Numbered from the stretch's first letter, positions 23,001 to 36,508 are shown. The stretch is DNA of 64,000 nucleotides from Nothopassalora personata (GCA_033816765.1 CM066296.1:2480001-2544000); one strand, 5' to 3'. Program-made: numbers and translations. Notes: generated by a model not told the origin, from the sequence alone.

Positions 23001-25150
23001 AAAGGTAACAGCAGTTTCTAGCCACTTAATTGGCCGTTATTAAATGACGCTATAACCCCTACACTTTTACGAGACTAGGTTAAATCCGGGGTCAAACTAT
23101 TAACTAATAAGAGTATAGAGAACTCCGACTATAATAATAGCTATTAAAATAACGCGGTTAACAGTAACGCGTCTTAATAGTACATTAACGACTTTAAGTA
23201 GCAATTAATGGATGCACTTATAGAGGAAGACCGTAAGGAGATTATAGTAGACATAGATGCTTCGACGACTCTAGATGTCGCTACCGCTCCTCCTTTAGCA
23301 ATCCCCTTCGAAGAACTTAGTTAAATAGATAAGTTTTCCCCTAATTCTAACTACACCCTTACCGACACTAGGAAGAGGCTCCGAACCGCCTACTTCTACT
23401 ATGCTCTATACAATATTATAGTCGCTAACGTTATCATTAGCTAGATGGCGGGCATCCGCCCGAGACCTCGTTACCTAGGACGTAAGTACTACGATGTCGT
23501 ACGAACACGCCGATCCTCCCCTATACGTACTGTTAACACTATTACGTCGATGCACCGCGATAACCTTCCGTCCGAACCTCTAAACTACCGAGCCGCTATA
23601 AAGCACCGCTTCGCCTAATAATAGCGTAAAGCTATAGCTAAAGAGTTTACTAAAGCAGTCTTAACCGGCACGTTTAAATGGACTATATAGTAAGAGAAGG
23701 ATTATAATGCTTAGTAAGAGGACGGACTTTAGCTACTATTGCCGCTAAAGTGGGTGTATAAGTACAAGTTAGATAAGCATAGTATGCTAAAGAGCTTTAA
23801 GGCCCGGCTATGCGTAAGAGGCGATCTATAGGGTACACACTTAGATACATACGCCGCTACATTACTAGTAAGCATGTTTCGCCTCTACTATGCTATAGCC
23901 GCGAGCTTCGACCTAGAAGCTAAACAGTTTAATGTTGTTAACGCCTTCTTAAACTTAGACCTACTATATACTATGTATCTATAGCCGCCTCCTAGAATCG
24001 ATCGCCCTACCGATAGATACGCTCTTAAACTAGTTAAGGCCCTCTACGGACTGAAGGAGTCCCCTTTATTATAGTACAACTCCCTTACCGAGACGCTAGC
24101 CTCCCTTAGAATAGTTCCTCTCTCGGACTCCGAATGCATCTACTATAATAATAAGGTTATGTTCTTCTTTTATATAGACGACCTAGTTATGCTATATTAC
24201 CGTAAGTATAAGGACTATGCACTTAGTATTAAGAAGCGTCTACTTACTAAGTACGAGATGTACGAGCTTAGAGATCTTACCTAGTTTCTAGGAATTAAGG
24301 TAACACGAGATCGGTAGAAGAGACTACTATAGCTCTTATAGGAGGACTACATCGAGAAGCTCGCTACTAAGTTTAGTATATTTACTAGCGTACGTAAGAC
24401 AAATGTACTAGTGGATTAACACCTTAACTAGACGGTGCCTAAAGGCTATGTTATAGAAGCTATTAAGATCCTTACTTACTAATAACGCATTAGATCCCTT
24501 AACTTCGTAGTAACACACACACGCCCGGACATTGCCTTTTCCCTATTAATGCTTTCGCAGTATCTAACTAAGCTAATAGACACGTATCTAAAGCTTATAG
24601 ACTAGTACATACGCTACCTCCTAGAGACTAAGAACCTCTACCTTGTGTATAGCGCTAGTAAGCACATTACTAGCCTACATAGTTAACCTAAACATCTCGG
24701 TAAGAACTATAAGTTCTTCGGTGTATTAGATGCCTCCTACGGCATAAACGTCGATAGGACTAGCTCTAGCGGATAGATCTTTATGCTCTTCGGCGGACTA
24801 GTCGACTATAAAGCATCTAAGTAGACTACTGTTACTAAGTCCTTAACCAAAGCCGAACTCCTTAGCCTATTATAAGCGGCATTAGAGCTAATCTAGTAGG
24901 AACGCATCTTCGCCGAGATCTATCTTGAGTTTAATTAGTATACATACCTATACTATAATAACACCTAGACTATTCGACTTGTTAACTAGTAAGGGCAAAA
25001 GCTTAACACTAAGCTACGCTATGTTAACATCCACTACTACTAGCTCCGCTAGAGAAACTAGCGAGGAGATATCGAGATTCGGTATCTTAATACTAAAGAC
25101 ATGCCTATAGATAGGCTTACTAAGCTGCTACTACTATAAAAGTATAGGCA
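20080..25150 (+). pseudogene. Copia gag-pol polyprotein, broken by RIP stops
   Basis: Read through stops, gag spans about 20090-21100, with an acidic/Asn-Arg-rich stretch and a Cys/His-rich patch (ESCYKNLYLCD) near 20990. A protease-like segment lies near 21270-21500 and an integrase region near 21960-22550. The RT at about 23840-24300 shows QFNVVNAFLNLDLLYTMYL, ALYGLKESPLL and FFYIDDLVML, the Copia forms of the conserved RT blocks. RNase H at about 24700-25130 shows DASYGINVDRTSSSGQIFML and TKAELLSLL. Many TAG/TAA codons replace Gln/Trp. It cannot encode a protein as it stands. Confidence 0.85.
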
Positions 25151-26600
25151 CTTCGTAGAGCTACTTAACATAGCTAAGGAAGGCGTAGACCTACGCTCCT
25201 TAGCGCTTACTATAGATGCTAACACTAGCCGTATTACCTTAGGGTGTAATGATAACGCCTAAGAAGCGTAGGCCTACTACTACACTAGTAATAGCTCTTC
25301 TCGACAGTTACTAGCACTAGGCTTTAACTATAGGACTCTTCTCCTCGGCGTATCGTAGTAGCGATGTAGAACGATATAGTAATTAGCTACTACTAAGCGC
25401 GACTTCCCTTTTATCCTTCTATGCTATATTAGGAAGGAACTAGCAGTAGGACTGTATAAAAACACCTCTTTAGGTCTAAACCCTTCCTCTTTCCTTAACT
25501 AACCAATATAGACCGGTAGAGGTTGTATAGTATGTTCGGTACTACTGTCTCCTCTACCGGCTCCGCACTACCGCTACCGCTAGAGTAAGCGTCTACTATT
25601 TACCGGCGCTACCCTAGCACTACTATTACTAGTAGGTGTTTCTCGGACTCCTATTGGCCTATAGTAAAAGGACCGGAAACACCCCTGTTACTAGTAGCGG
25701 TGTAGCGCATACGCACTAGTAACGGCGTAGCTAATTACGAGCGCTAAAATACCATTAACTTCCCTACTGCTAGTAGCATTAGCATCACTATTACTACCTC
25801 CGTTACTATATTATAACGAACGCTATGACATTATCGTTAATCCCTCCATTATCGTCCTTACCTTACTTAGAGACAATATCTCTACCCGCTAGGTATGTAG
25901 TACCTGTAGCACTACCGTCGATGGGATTACCCTTGCCCTAAGTAGAAAGATAAGGCCTTTATAAGCTATAAAGACCTTTTATTAGGCAAAAGAGTTCCTA
26001 CTAGGACGTAGCTAAATAGTAATCTCTACCTAAGGTAGGAAGCGGAGTTCTCTAAGACCGTAACCAAAGTTACATATGCGTAGTTATTAGATAGTAGTAA
26101 GGCACCCTAATTACTAAAGCAATAGCGTACTATAACACCTAGGATTTTGATTAAGAATGGAGCGGACATTGAAGCGGACGATAGGCTAAGCAATAAATTC
26201 AGTAGATATAATAACCCCTAGGACTCGAACCTACAACCTTACATGTCCGTTAAAATGTAGGGAGATAGCACGTCTTACCGTTTAGTACTATAAGAACAGC
26301 TTAGCTACCCCACCGGACAAGAATCACATCGCTTAGAACCTATTATATAGGTTAACTACAGTATAAGGGACTTAGTAAGATTGTAAATAGGGATGTAAGG
26401 CTAGGATAATAGCCTCACCTAAAACGCTAACTTAGTGCCTTACTATGTAGCTTACAATAGAGCAATAGAGCTCTAATAAGCGCATAGTAACGACGCCTTA
26501 CGTTATAGGTAGGTAGGTGGGGTGATAGGTAATAGATAGGGTGCACGCGATCACATACGATTAGCTCATTTACCTATAAGCCGCACGAGCTAAGGGGGTG
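25151..26600 (+). other. Long 3' untranslated part of the nested Copia
   Basis: About 1.4 kb lies between RNase H and the 3' LTR with no retroelement domain. It includes a hairpin-forming pair CCGGTAGAGG (near 25513) and CCTCTACCGG (near 25551). It also has a tRNA-like patch on the minus strand at about 26205-26305, with a perfect B-box GGTTCGAGTCC at 26221-26231. Confidence 0.5.
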
Positions 26601-26806
26601 TGTTACGATCTAAGCGTGCACCGGCGCTATAGCCTAATTAAACCTAAGGTAGCAGCGGCTAAGAATTAGGTGACATTAATTAGTTACCTATAGCCTTTTT
26701 ATAAGTAGCCCTTTCAATTCTAGCTTAGATACATACAATCTACTACCTACTTTTAAAACACCTTTATAAGCCCATTTTATAACTTCTAACCACTTGTAAC
26801 GTAATA
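26601..26806 (+). repeat. 3' LTR of nested Copia
   Basis: Starts TGTTACGATC directly after a GGGGGTG purine tract and ends GTAATA. It is followed by GCTAT, the second copy of the target duplication. Confidence 0.93.
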
Positions 26807-26811
26807 GCTAT

Positions 26812-29160
26812 AACTGCCCTCTTTAGACGATTAGTAGTAGTAATAGAAAACGCTAGCCCTCGCTTTCTACCTCTAGGAGGTGCTAAGAATCCGTTCTTTA
26901 ATAGCACTAATGCTACTAAGTTCTAGGAGTAGTTTAGCGACCTAATAGACTAGTATCCGCCTCGGGTATCTATTAAGAAGGATGATTTCTAGGGCAGGTT
27001 TAAGCGCAATTGCGAAACTGCTATCCGGCGTATAGTTATAAGACTGCCTAGGTAGCTTACTAATAAGGCACGTTTTAGGAGGGCGTTCTTATTAGAGTTC
27101 TTAAGGTTTAACGCCTACTCGATATTAGGGAGTCGGGAATATCTTAAGGAGATTATTAGGGCGTAGTAAGGTAAGAGGCCCGAAGAACAAGACGTAAAGG
27201 AATTCATCCGCCTATTTATATCCTTAAGTAACCTAATTAAACCTAAGGATTTAGATAATAGCTCCCGGAGTCGCCTCCCCCTTTAGGGATTGCTAGAGGT
27301 AGTCGCGAAAGCGGTCTATAAGGCTTACGGGCTTTACCTAAAGCAACCTAAGAAGTTTAGGGACTTTTAGAGGATCCTCGATAAAGCTACTAGTATCGTA
27401 GATAGTAAGGAGGGATAGAAAGCTATATATATAGATTTCCCTCTTACTTTACCTTAGCTATACCGCTTAGTCGTAAAGTAAATGCCGCGCCTTAAGCCTA
27501 AGATTAACACGCTTAAGAAGGCTACCTCTAGGACTATTATTAATAATAACCTAATCTAGAAGGTAGCTAAAATAAGTATACGTACATACTAGCGCGGTCG
27601 CGTCGCGGACGCAGGTACCTTCTACCCGAGCGAGAATTAACGCTCTATATAACCGGAGAGGTACGACCTAGATACTAAACTATAGGTTTACGTAATGTAG
27701 CGTCCCCCGTCCTAGAATCGTAAATAGTCTAAAGCGATAGATAGTTATTACTATAACTATAGTAGTTTAAAGCACTAGGCTAGCAATTATAGGGCGATAA
27801 GGTCCTTATTATCCCGGGGCTACGTATACCTCGCCCCGAACAACTAGTAGTATCTAGGGAAAGAAGGCGATCCGCGTCCTACTAAGTTCAACTTTCGGAG
27901 GGACTATAGTAAACCGAAACTACTCTATATGCTCCCTCTACTTAAAGAACATTATAGGCCGATCGAGTTTAATAACTAGTATAAAATTCCCGTACTACGT
28001 AAGTAATAGATAGGTAGGGACTATACTAGGGTAATAAAGGTTACGCCTCCTAATTATTCTAAGCCCCCTCCTAACTTTAGACATTTAATAGAGTATAGCC
28101 CTTAGGACGTACGGTCTAGCTAAACGGAGAAGGCTACTAGGACATATTAGGTCTCATTCGGAGAAAGTAAAGCGGAGTAGGCGATTAACTTAGGCGAGCT
28201 TAATAAGGTATCTACCTACCCTATATAGTCTAATAAAGTAAAAGGGAAGGCACCCGTAGGCATTCTAAAGAATCCGCACCCGAGGACCCGGTCCTTAGCC
28301 TAGGATCTACGAGCCCGAGCTAAGGCTACTAAGAAAGTTCGCCTTCAATTAGAATAGGAGATCCGGTAAGCTAAGATTAACTAGTAGGAGGTTGAAATAA
28401 TTAACGAAGTTAGTGCTTAAATAAGCGAAACTTAATTATTAGCTAAATCCGGGGTAACCCTAGGAAGGGGAAATAATGCCTAAGTAAATAAACTAGGGAA
28501 CGATGCTAGTAAAGGACTGCCTAAGGATATGCCTATTAGTCCCGTAAACGCCCCCTTCGTATAAAGGAAGCGTATGTAGAATACTAAGACTATAAGGATT
28601 AATAACTACGTCCGACAATATAGTTCCGCTAGTAATAGCCCGGTTGTAAAGGAAGAAGGTCTTTAGGATAAACAAGAACTAGATTAGGTGCCTAATTAAT
28701 AAGGGTTCCGAGGTAAATATTATCGGCTAGAGGAACACTTATAGGTTTAGGTTACTAGTAATGTCGAGTACTTAGCTTACCTTTCGAGGTGCTAGAGGGC
28801 AGGCCTACTTTAAAGGTGTTATAGGCAATTTAGATGTTTAGGTATTTAGGATTTACTACTAGGTAGACATGTTCATCTCCTCGGATCTAAACTTACTAAC
28901 AATCCTAGGACGTCCGTAGGCCCGTAAGGTGCGGCTCACTACCCGTAACTGCGATAATAGTTTATAGGAGGGGACTATTACTAGCCGTAAAGGTAAAAGT
29001 GTTATGTTTACTACTCTAGTTAGCTCGGATAGGTATAAGACCCTTTAAGAACTGTTAAAAGCGTTAGGAAATAGAAGGGTAGGTTGATTTACGGCGCTTA
29101 ACCTACCGGTAACTTACTAAAGCCGGATTTAATAAAATTAGTAAGGTTCTCGTACTATCT
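26812..29160 (+). pseudogene. Gypsy ORF1: gag and protease-like region, RIP-broken
   Basis: Continues the gag frame after the Copia insertion: GGAKNPFFNSTNATKF near 26880, then FRRAFLLEFLRFNAYSILGS near 27070, reading as a capsid-like helical domain through stops. Toward the end (about 28860-29080) a segment reading DMFISSDLNLLTILGRP resembles the end of a retroviral-type protease (hydrophobic strand, then ILGRP). Assignment of gag is by position and length rather than a recognised motif. Confidence 0.55.
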
Positions 29161-29180
29161 CGGAGAAACCTCGGACTTTA

Positions 29181-29206
29181 ATTTACCGGTCCCGGGACCG
29201 GTAAAT
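29181..29206. repeat. 26-base palindrome, copy 2 (between ORF1 and ORF2)
   Basis: A perfect palindrome: ATTTACCGGTCCC followed by its own reverse complement. It lies just after the protease-like end of ORF1 and before the RT frame. Confidence 0.95.
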
Positions 29207-29239
29207 AGCTATAGTAAGGAAAACGGATACGACTACGAC

Positions 29240-32200
29240 ACGGCGTATCTATAGGAAGACACGACGCATCTATAGGAACCCGGTAAGGCTCTAACGCCTA
29301 GTAACTATTTAGCTTACTTATTAGGATTGCTTAAGAGTGCTAGAATAAGGGAACGAGTTACAGAAGTTAGAATAGGCACGTTTAAGGGAGATTCTATTAC
29401 TAACGTTTATTTAGTCTAAGGGGATTAGCCCTCCGAGATCTTAAGGCAATCTACATTAAATGCCTAGGCACGGAAGCAATAAGTAGGCTAACATATAGCT
29501 AACATTAGGATGCCGTAGGTCTTTACGATATATAAGCGTAAGGCGGACAAGAAGAAGCTAGTAGACGCGAGCGTTTACGAGCGCCTAGAATCGCGAGTTA
29601 AGGGAGATATAGAATAGAAGCGTAGGGTACTATACCTAGAGTCTAAGATGCCTAAAGGACAAGGTCCGTTTAACGGGAAGTACTTAACTAAGAAATTCTT
29701 AAGTATTAAGCGAGGTAGCCGGATTACTCTAGAACGGCTTACCTTAATTAAGGTTAGTATTAAGCTATTACTAATGGAAAGGGCCTTATTCGATAAGATG
29801 CTCTATAACCGGGAGGCAGTCCTCGCTTAGGATTTTAGTTACATAAGGCAAATTAGGTACGACGTTATACTACCTTAGAAGATTAATATAGTCCCTTATA
29901 GCCTATAGTAGGCACGCCCTATCCGGTTACACCTAAGTCTTAGGGCGATTGTTAAGCGTATAATTAGAGCCCGGATTAAGAATAACATCCTAGAATACTT
30001 ATAAGGGGCATATTCTAATAGCTAGTTCCTAGTCGTAAAGAAGGTTAATGCCTCTAGAAGCGATGTGCTATATCGGTTAATTAACTTTACTATGCTCCTA
30101 AATAAGGTTACTATACGCGATACTAACATTCCACTAGACACGGATAGCTTCTTAGAGGATTTTACCGGGTGCCGAGTCGCTTTACTTATAGACCTGTTTT
30201 TAGGTTATAATTAGATCACTTTAGATAAGTCCTACCGGGACTTAACAGCCTTTATAACCCCTCTTAGCCTAGTACGTAACACGACTCTACCTTAAGAAGC
30301 TACTAATTTAGTTACTTAGTTCGTACGTGCGGTAATAAAGATTCTACTTAATTATATCTCGTATCGAGCGAAGCCGTTTCTCGATAACATCGGTATTAAG
30401 GGACTAACTAAGGACTATAGGAATATAGAAGTAGAGCCTAGGTTAAGGAAATAGGTCGTTAAGCACATTGTTTCCCTAGATCTAGTTCTTACTAACTTAG
30501 AAAGAGCTAGTACGGTAGTTACTAGAGGCAAATCCTAATAGTTATACGAAAAGCTTAAGATCGTTAGGTACGTTACTAGCCCGGATAGTTGCTATCCTAA
30601 CCTAAAGGTTGTAGCTAAGATCCTAGATTAGCCTACGCCTACCTATATTAAGGAGGTCCGCACCTATATAGGGCTGTATATGTACTTCCGGATATAGATC
30701 CCCTAGTTCGTTATTATCGCTCGACTAATGTATAAGCTACTAAAGAAGGACGCCGAGTTCGCCTAGATAGAAAATGAGCAGTTCTCGAAAGAAGAGGTTA
30801 CTAGATATCTTATATAGGCTCTAGCCTTAGTTACCCTCTACTACTTACCTAGTGCTAGGTCTATCTTTGTCTTAGTTAATACTAGCGGTACTAGATAGGG
30901 ATGTATCGTTTCTTAAGAATTAATAGACAGTACTCGACGGCGTTACCCGGTGCGGTATAAGAGTAGAATCTAGAACGCGTTAGAATCTAGATATAATGCT
31001 AGTAAGCGGGAATGCCTTAGGGTCCTTAAGGGGCTTAAGAAGATCTAGAGATATGTTACTAGCGTTAATTTTGTCCTTAAGGTTAATACTAAGACACTTA
31101 TATAGTAGCTTAACCGGCCGGCTTCGGACCTACCTAACTCGGCAATAGCCCGGTAGGTCGTATAGATTAGGCTATTTACGTTCGAAGTAAAGCACGTTAC
31201 GGGGACTAGGTACACTAGCCTAGATGCCCTGTCTCGTAGGCCCTCTACACCTTAGGAACCTAGAGAAGCTAACGAAGACGAAGTTGACCGGATAATTAAT
31301 AATAAGCTATTTAGGTACCCGGAGCCGGTCGACACCTATCTAGTTAAAATCTAGAAAATAGGACATCTCGGGGACTAATACTCTAAAAGCTCTTAGTAAC
31401 TTGCTTAGGTTATAGAAACTAGGACCCGGCCTAATAGTATTACCGTACTAAGTACCGGCGGCTAGTAAAGAAGAGCGTTAATTTCTTTATCCGGGATTAA
31501 TTGCTGTTCTTCTAGAAGCGCTAAGGAGTACCGTTACAACTTATAATTAACGATAATAAGGCTTAGAAGGAGATCGTTATAGAATGCTATAAGAGACACG
31601 GTTACTGTAGCGCTAAGGTCGTATATAACCTTATTTCCGATCGGTATTACTAGGATAGGTACTTCGCCGATATCTCTACGTAGGTTCGTAGTTATACTCC
31701 TTATAGGTTTCGCGAAGGTAACTAGCGCGCTAGTAAGCTTCACTTATCGACCCCTTAGGTCATTAGTGAGAAGTAGTACTCGGACCCCGTCTAGGTACAT
31801 AAAAATAGATACCTCCTAGTTACGCGCGAAGCACTTAGTAACTAGATCGAGACTAGAGTAACGAGGGCACCTCCTAGCTCTAAGACGGTTACTAAGTTTC
31901 TATACGAGGATGTCTTCTATAGGCACGGCTACTATACTAAAATTGTGCTTAATAACGCTACGGTTTATACGGCTAAGGTTAAGCGGTTGCTCGTGGGACT
32001 TAGTGTTCGAAGGATCCGAATATTACCGTACTATCCGTAATCTAATGCTCCGGTCGAGGTTAGACACCGTCCGATTCTTATAGCGTTAGTAAAGCTTATA
32101 AGGAACATATACCGCGGATAGGAGCAATAGGTACCCGCTGTATTATAGGCTAATAGGATCACGACCTGTCGTACTACTAGAATAACGCTAGCTTAGGTCC

Positions 32201-32890
32201 TATATAGCTATCGCACGATTCTACTAATTGAGGTTAAGTACCCGACGTAGGCTAATTATTAATAGGGATCGGTTAGAACGACTAAGGACCTACTTACTAT
32301 ACGTACGCGTTAACTCTAGGCTCGAGACCTTAGTTTAGAAGAGCTATATACTCGAAGGAAGCGGCTAAGAGAACTTAGTAAGGACTACTTTAATTCTTAC
32401 CGGAATGTTAACTTTATTAGTTTCTAGAAGGGCGACCTTATTATAAGGTTCGATAAGCTATATAAGGACGACTTCTTACGTAAGATCGGTTACCGATAGT
32501 AAGGTCTATATCGGGTGTCTAGTGTCTCTAGGGAATTTACTACCTATATTCTTAAGGAACTTAATAGTACGCTAATAAAGGGTATTTAGGCACGGGAAAA
32601 CCTTAAGCTAGTTCTAGAGCTTCACCCGAATAATATAGGAGTACTAAGCTTAGATAATGGGATCGATCTCGTAATAGGGGAGGGAGAAGTCGCTAATAGC
32701 GTCGCTAATAGCGAAGACAGTAGTAATTCGAACGAGATCGAGCCTATCGCCGACGAAGAGGTGCTACCTATAGGAGTTAACGAAAGGGGATCGGATCCTA
32801 AACCGGAATCTAAGAAGCTATAGGTTAGGCCTTATAACCTTTCTATAGCCGAAATTTCATAGTTTAGTAGGATCGAGGCTAAGAACTAAT
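29240..32890 (+). pseudogene. Gypsy ORF2: RT, RNase H and integrase, RIP-broken
   Basis: The RT (about 29860-30460) shows RLINFTMLLNKVTIRDTNIP, GCRVALLIDLFLGYN, SYRDLTAFITPLSLVRNTTL and the catalytic block KPFLDNIGIKG, where the second Asp of the usual DD is Asn, as RIP of GAC after T would give. RNase H follows at about 30850-31260 (IFVLVNTSGTR, then SLDALSRRPSTP). Integrase spans about 31560-32300 (HGYCSAKVVYNL, RRIRILPYYPQSNAPVEV) with a C-terminal extension to about 32890. This RT-RH-IN order defines Ty3/Gypsy. Confidence 0.82.
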
Positions 32891-33030
32891 TAGTTAGTAA
32901 TAGCGTACGGAGTTTACTTCCCTTAGGTATATATTACGCATGCTCTTTAGTTTATTAAGCTAATTCGGTTATCTAGACTTTACTTTATAGGATGTTCTTA
33001 CCTTAGTTAGACCTTAGTTAGTAGAGTTAT

Positions 33031-33056
33031 ATTTGCCGTTCCCGGGACCGGTAAAT
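33031..33056. repeat. 26-base palindrome, copy 3 (between ORF2 and ORF3)
   Basis: Same palindrome with two changes in the left arm (ATTTGCCGTTCCC) and an intact right arm (GGGACCGGTAAAT). It lies between the integrase end and ORF3. Confidence 0.93.
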
Positions 33057-33299
33057 CGGATTACGTAATAGTGTAGTATGCCTCTATCAAATGCTTACCT
33101 AGGTAGTTACTAGTACTAGTTTTCGGTTATATGTAGGGTTATCGGACCTTTAGTATAACCTTAATAGTACTACTCTTACTACTTATAAGACCGGTCTCGG
33201 TACTACTGCCTTATAACGGTTATAGGGACATACGCTAAGAGGCATACTTAAGCGTAGCTCTCTACCTGCTACTTCCTCTCTTTTTGTTTAAACACTAAC

Positions 33300-36200
33300 A
33301 CTATCTAACTACTACTATATACATTAGACGGTTCTTTAGCCTCTCTCTTTACGACCTTAACCTTCTTTAAAGCCCCCTACCCTAACATTAAGCTTTTCTA
33401 ATACTCTAGAGTAGTACTACGAGATAGCTAACTCTTACAATCTTACTACTAGCGAATCCTAGTTATTATAGCTTTAGCTAGTCCTTCGTTACGCCCGGCT
33501 AGCTCGAGTATAGCGCTTACTAGTACTATTACTAGGCTTACCCGCCTACCTTAGACCTTATTCGAGTCCCTTCGTCTACCGGATAACGTTAAGTATGTCC
33601 TTACTAATACGAACACGCCGAAGTCCGCTACTAATATTATGTTCCGGGAGCTTAGTCCTTAGAAGCGGGTTAAGGTGTTAAAGGACTTCTATAAGGGCTT
33701 CGAGAAGGTATTCGAAGACTACTTCGTCTAGGTTAACCTATTTTTCGAGGAAGTTAAGAACGGTATAGGTAAGAGCTATAAGGATAAATTCCTTAGTAAT
33801 AAGAAGCTCGATGTCTTATTTCCTATCGTCGGTAAGATTCGCAAGACCGGTTTAGAGATTCATAATCGTAAGAAGACTCTTCGAGCTACGCTTACCCGCT
33901 ACTAGCTATAGTAGATAGATAATAAGATTCTTAATCGACGCGTTATCTCCGAGCTTTATAGTACTAATAGCGGGCGCCGCTAGTTTACAGCCTTTATTAA
34001 CAAGTACCTAGATTATAGTAGGGCTATTAGTAGAATTTAGAGGGTATTAATCTAGCGTATAAGGATCGGCCGTAAGGGTATAGATCGCAAGCAAATTCTA
34101 GAGCCTAGTAATCTTACCCGGTACGATAGGGAGGCTAAAGTACGTAGTATTAATCCGTAGTCGGCTAAGAGTAGGGAGATTATTAGAAGACACCGCCTAG
34201 CCGTCTATAAGGATAGCCTTCTATACTTTATAGAGGGTACTATTACTAAGAAGTCCGCGTCCCTAGAGGATAGTATAGATTAACCTAAACTATCTAGCTA
34301 GTAACAGCCTTAGCTACGTTAGCTACTACCGGGTAGTAAAGGTAAAGGACGTATAAAGAGTACTACGCTAACTCTACTACTAGCCTCTACTTAGCCTATA
34401 GTCCTATCGAGAGGCGGTCGTAAGTCGAGTTGACTTAAGTAGCTCCGTATAGGCGAGAGCATAGGTAAGGGCATAACTGCGCCTACTCGATCCTCGCCTA
34501 ACCGAACGCTAGACGGCGTACCTATACGCGAGGGCAGTCCGCTAGGTACACCGGTTAGCACCCTACGATCTACTCCGGCCCTAACTAAGAATAGTAATCC
34601 GATACTTACTATGTTACCTTCGGCTATAATTAGGGATGTATTAGTCTTTAAGGATTAGATCCTATAGGAAGACGAGGTCCTCCGGATTAAGCGCGCTAAC
34701 TGCACCTATAATAAGCGGTACTATAGCGTTAAGTTTAGAAACTCGATTAACGTAGATAGCATTAACTAGCTACCTAAGTACCGGATAGCGGGCCTTAAGA
34801 TGCTCGAGTATGCTATCTCGCGGGTTCTTAAGAGGGATAGTAAGGTTATCGCTATAATGTACGATTAGCATATTCGAGATTTCTACTATAAGGCCCTCTA
34901 CTTCGTTACGAATCCTAGTATTACCGCTAATACCCTATATAAGCGTACGCTTAAGGTCTAAGACTAGCTCTTTAAAGGTAGGAGTTTTTTAGCTATTAAG
35001 GTGAAAAATGGGTCGTAGTTTCGCCCTAATAAGCGTAGTTAGAAGACTGTTAACCCGCTTAGCTACCTCCGCGTTCGAGGCAAAATCGGCACTACGAGTA
35101 GTATCGTTACGTATACTAACTATAACTAGATCCTCGATAAATTCGGCATTAATAAAGCTAACTAAGCTAATCTTAATAGTACCGGTACCTACATTAACAG
35201 CAACATGCTATACTAGTATAATAACGCTAACCTAGCGCCGCGGGTTAAAACGGTTAGAGAAATAATAAGTCGAGAATTTGACATATACTAATAGTACCTA
35301 CGAGAATTGAATAAGGTTAGTAACGGCGGCGTCTACTAGAACATATAGTATTCTCTAAGCTAATAGATTATATAATAAGACCCCGGGCTATAGCTCTTAT
35401 AAGTAGCGCTATACCCTTAACACTGTACTCGGTTTATCTCCTTCCCTAGGCCTACGATTTTTAGCTTTAATAGGGCTTATTAGGGGGGTAACGCGAACGC
35501 TATAGTATAGTATACTAGGGTCGACTTAAACCTTAAAGTTAAAAACTACTAGACTAGTAACCGGCTTAACATACTATACTCTCTTAACTTAGAGGGTACT
35601 AGTAGGCCGGAGTTTTTATACGGTTTTTATAAGTAAGAGAATACTATAGAGTTTATCTAGTAGTGCCGGAATAATAACTACGTAGAAGACGGCCGATTTA
35701 AGCGTTTCTTCTCGGTTAGGGTTTAGAATTACCTAAGTAAAAACCGCATTAGCTAGTTTAGAGAGGATCTAAGCGCTAGGCAAATGTAGGTAACTACTAT
35801 AGGCGTTCTAATAAGGTAGGCCGCACATAAGAAGACGCTACGTTAGATTAACCCTTACTTTATCGAGATTCGCGACAATAACTATCTTAAACTCTAGTAA
35901 AGCTAGAGTATGCACTAGGTAATGGACCTCTATCGTAACTTTAAGACGCCGAGTAAGAGCGCTGTAGGGTTTAAGTATCGACGCCTAGTACCTAGCTATC
36001 CTTTCCCTACGGGCGTATACCTTAGTAGCATTAGCTCTCTATCCGATGCCCTAGCGGGTTTAAAGTCTTAGAACGATAACGAAGTTATCCTTAATGCTAG
36101 AAAGTAGCTTAATGCTACGGTCCGCTTAGACTCGGAGCTCTTCTATAAGAAGATACATAAGTAGCGCGTCCAAGCTATAAAATTAATAGATAAGTAGCTT

Positions 36201-36400
36201 AGCTTAGTTACTACTCTCGAGTAGCTATACTTTATAAGCGAAGGGCGCGATAAGAGCTTCTTCCGCAACTACTATAGGAACTTTACTAACTAGCCGCTTA
36301 GGGACGCGTCTAATAAGACTAGTGTTAGCTACGATAACGAGTAGGTCTAGATAAAGGAGTTATGTAAGAATGAGTAGAACTAAGTAGTTAGTACGGGTTT
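33300..36400 (+). pseudogene. Gypsy ORF3 downstream of integrase, unknown, RIP-broken
   Basis: After the pol region and a 26-base palindrome, one plus-strand frame stays protein-like for about 2.9 kb when TAG/TAA are treated as mutated Gln/Trp. Examples are KVLKDFYKGFEKVFEDYFV and KKLDVLFPIVGKIRKTGLEI near 33690-33860, and SLSDALAGLKS near 36030. A Ser/Thr/Pro/Gly-rich basic middle lies at about 34290-34600, and CTYNKRYYSVKFRNS near 34700. No RT, chromodomain, envelope or transmembrane signature was recognised. It could be an accessory element protein or a captured gene. Confidence 0.5.
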
Positions 36401-36458
36401 ATGTACTCCTAGTTTCTAGTTAATTTCCGGCTATAGCTATAGCCTATAGGTTTCTAGT

Positions 36459-36508
36459 TCTAATTCTAGTTCTAATTCTAGTTCTAATTCTAGTTCTAAT
36501 TCTAGTTA
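36459..36508. repeat. Short 12-base tandem repeat TCTAGTTCTAAT
   Basis: About four units of TCTAGTTCTAAT in a row, near the 3' end of ORF3. If translated it would give a low-complexity Ser-rich tract. Confidence 0.8.

Larger units (their letters stand above)
19646..26806 (+). mobile_element. Full-length nested Copia retrotransposon, RIP-degraded
   Basis: The 206-base LTRs at 19646-19851 and 26601-26806 start TATTAC/TGTTAC and end GTAATA. Flanking duplications GCTAT (19641-19645 and 26807-26811) are perfect. Internal order is gag, protease, integrase, RT, RNase H, the Copia arrangement, in the plus direction. A purine tract AAGGGGGTG abuts the 3' LTR. Length 7161 bases. Stops at former Gln/Trp codons interrupt every frame. 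It is inserted into the gag region of the larger Gypsy element, so it is the younger of the two. Confidence 0.93.
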
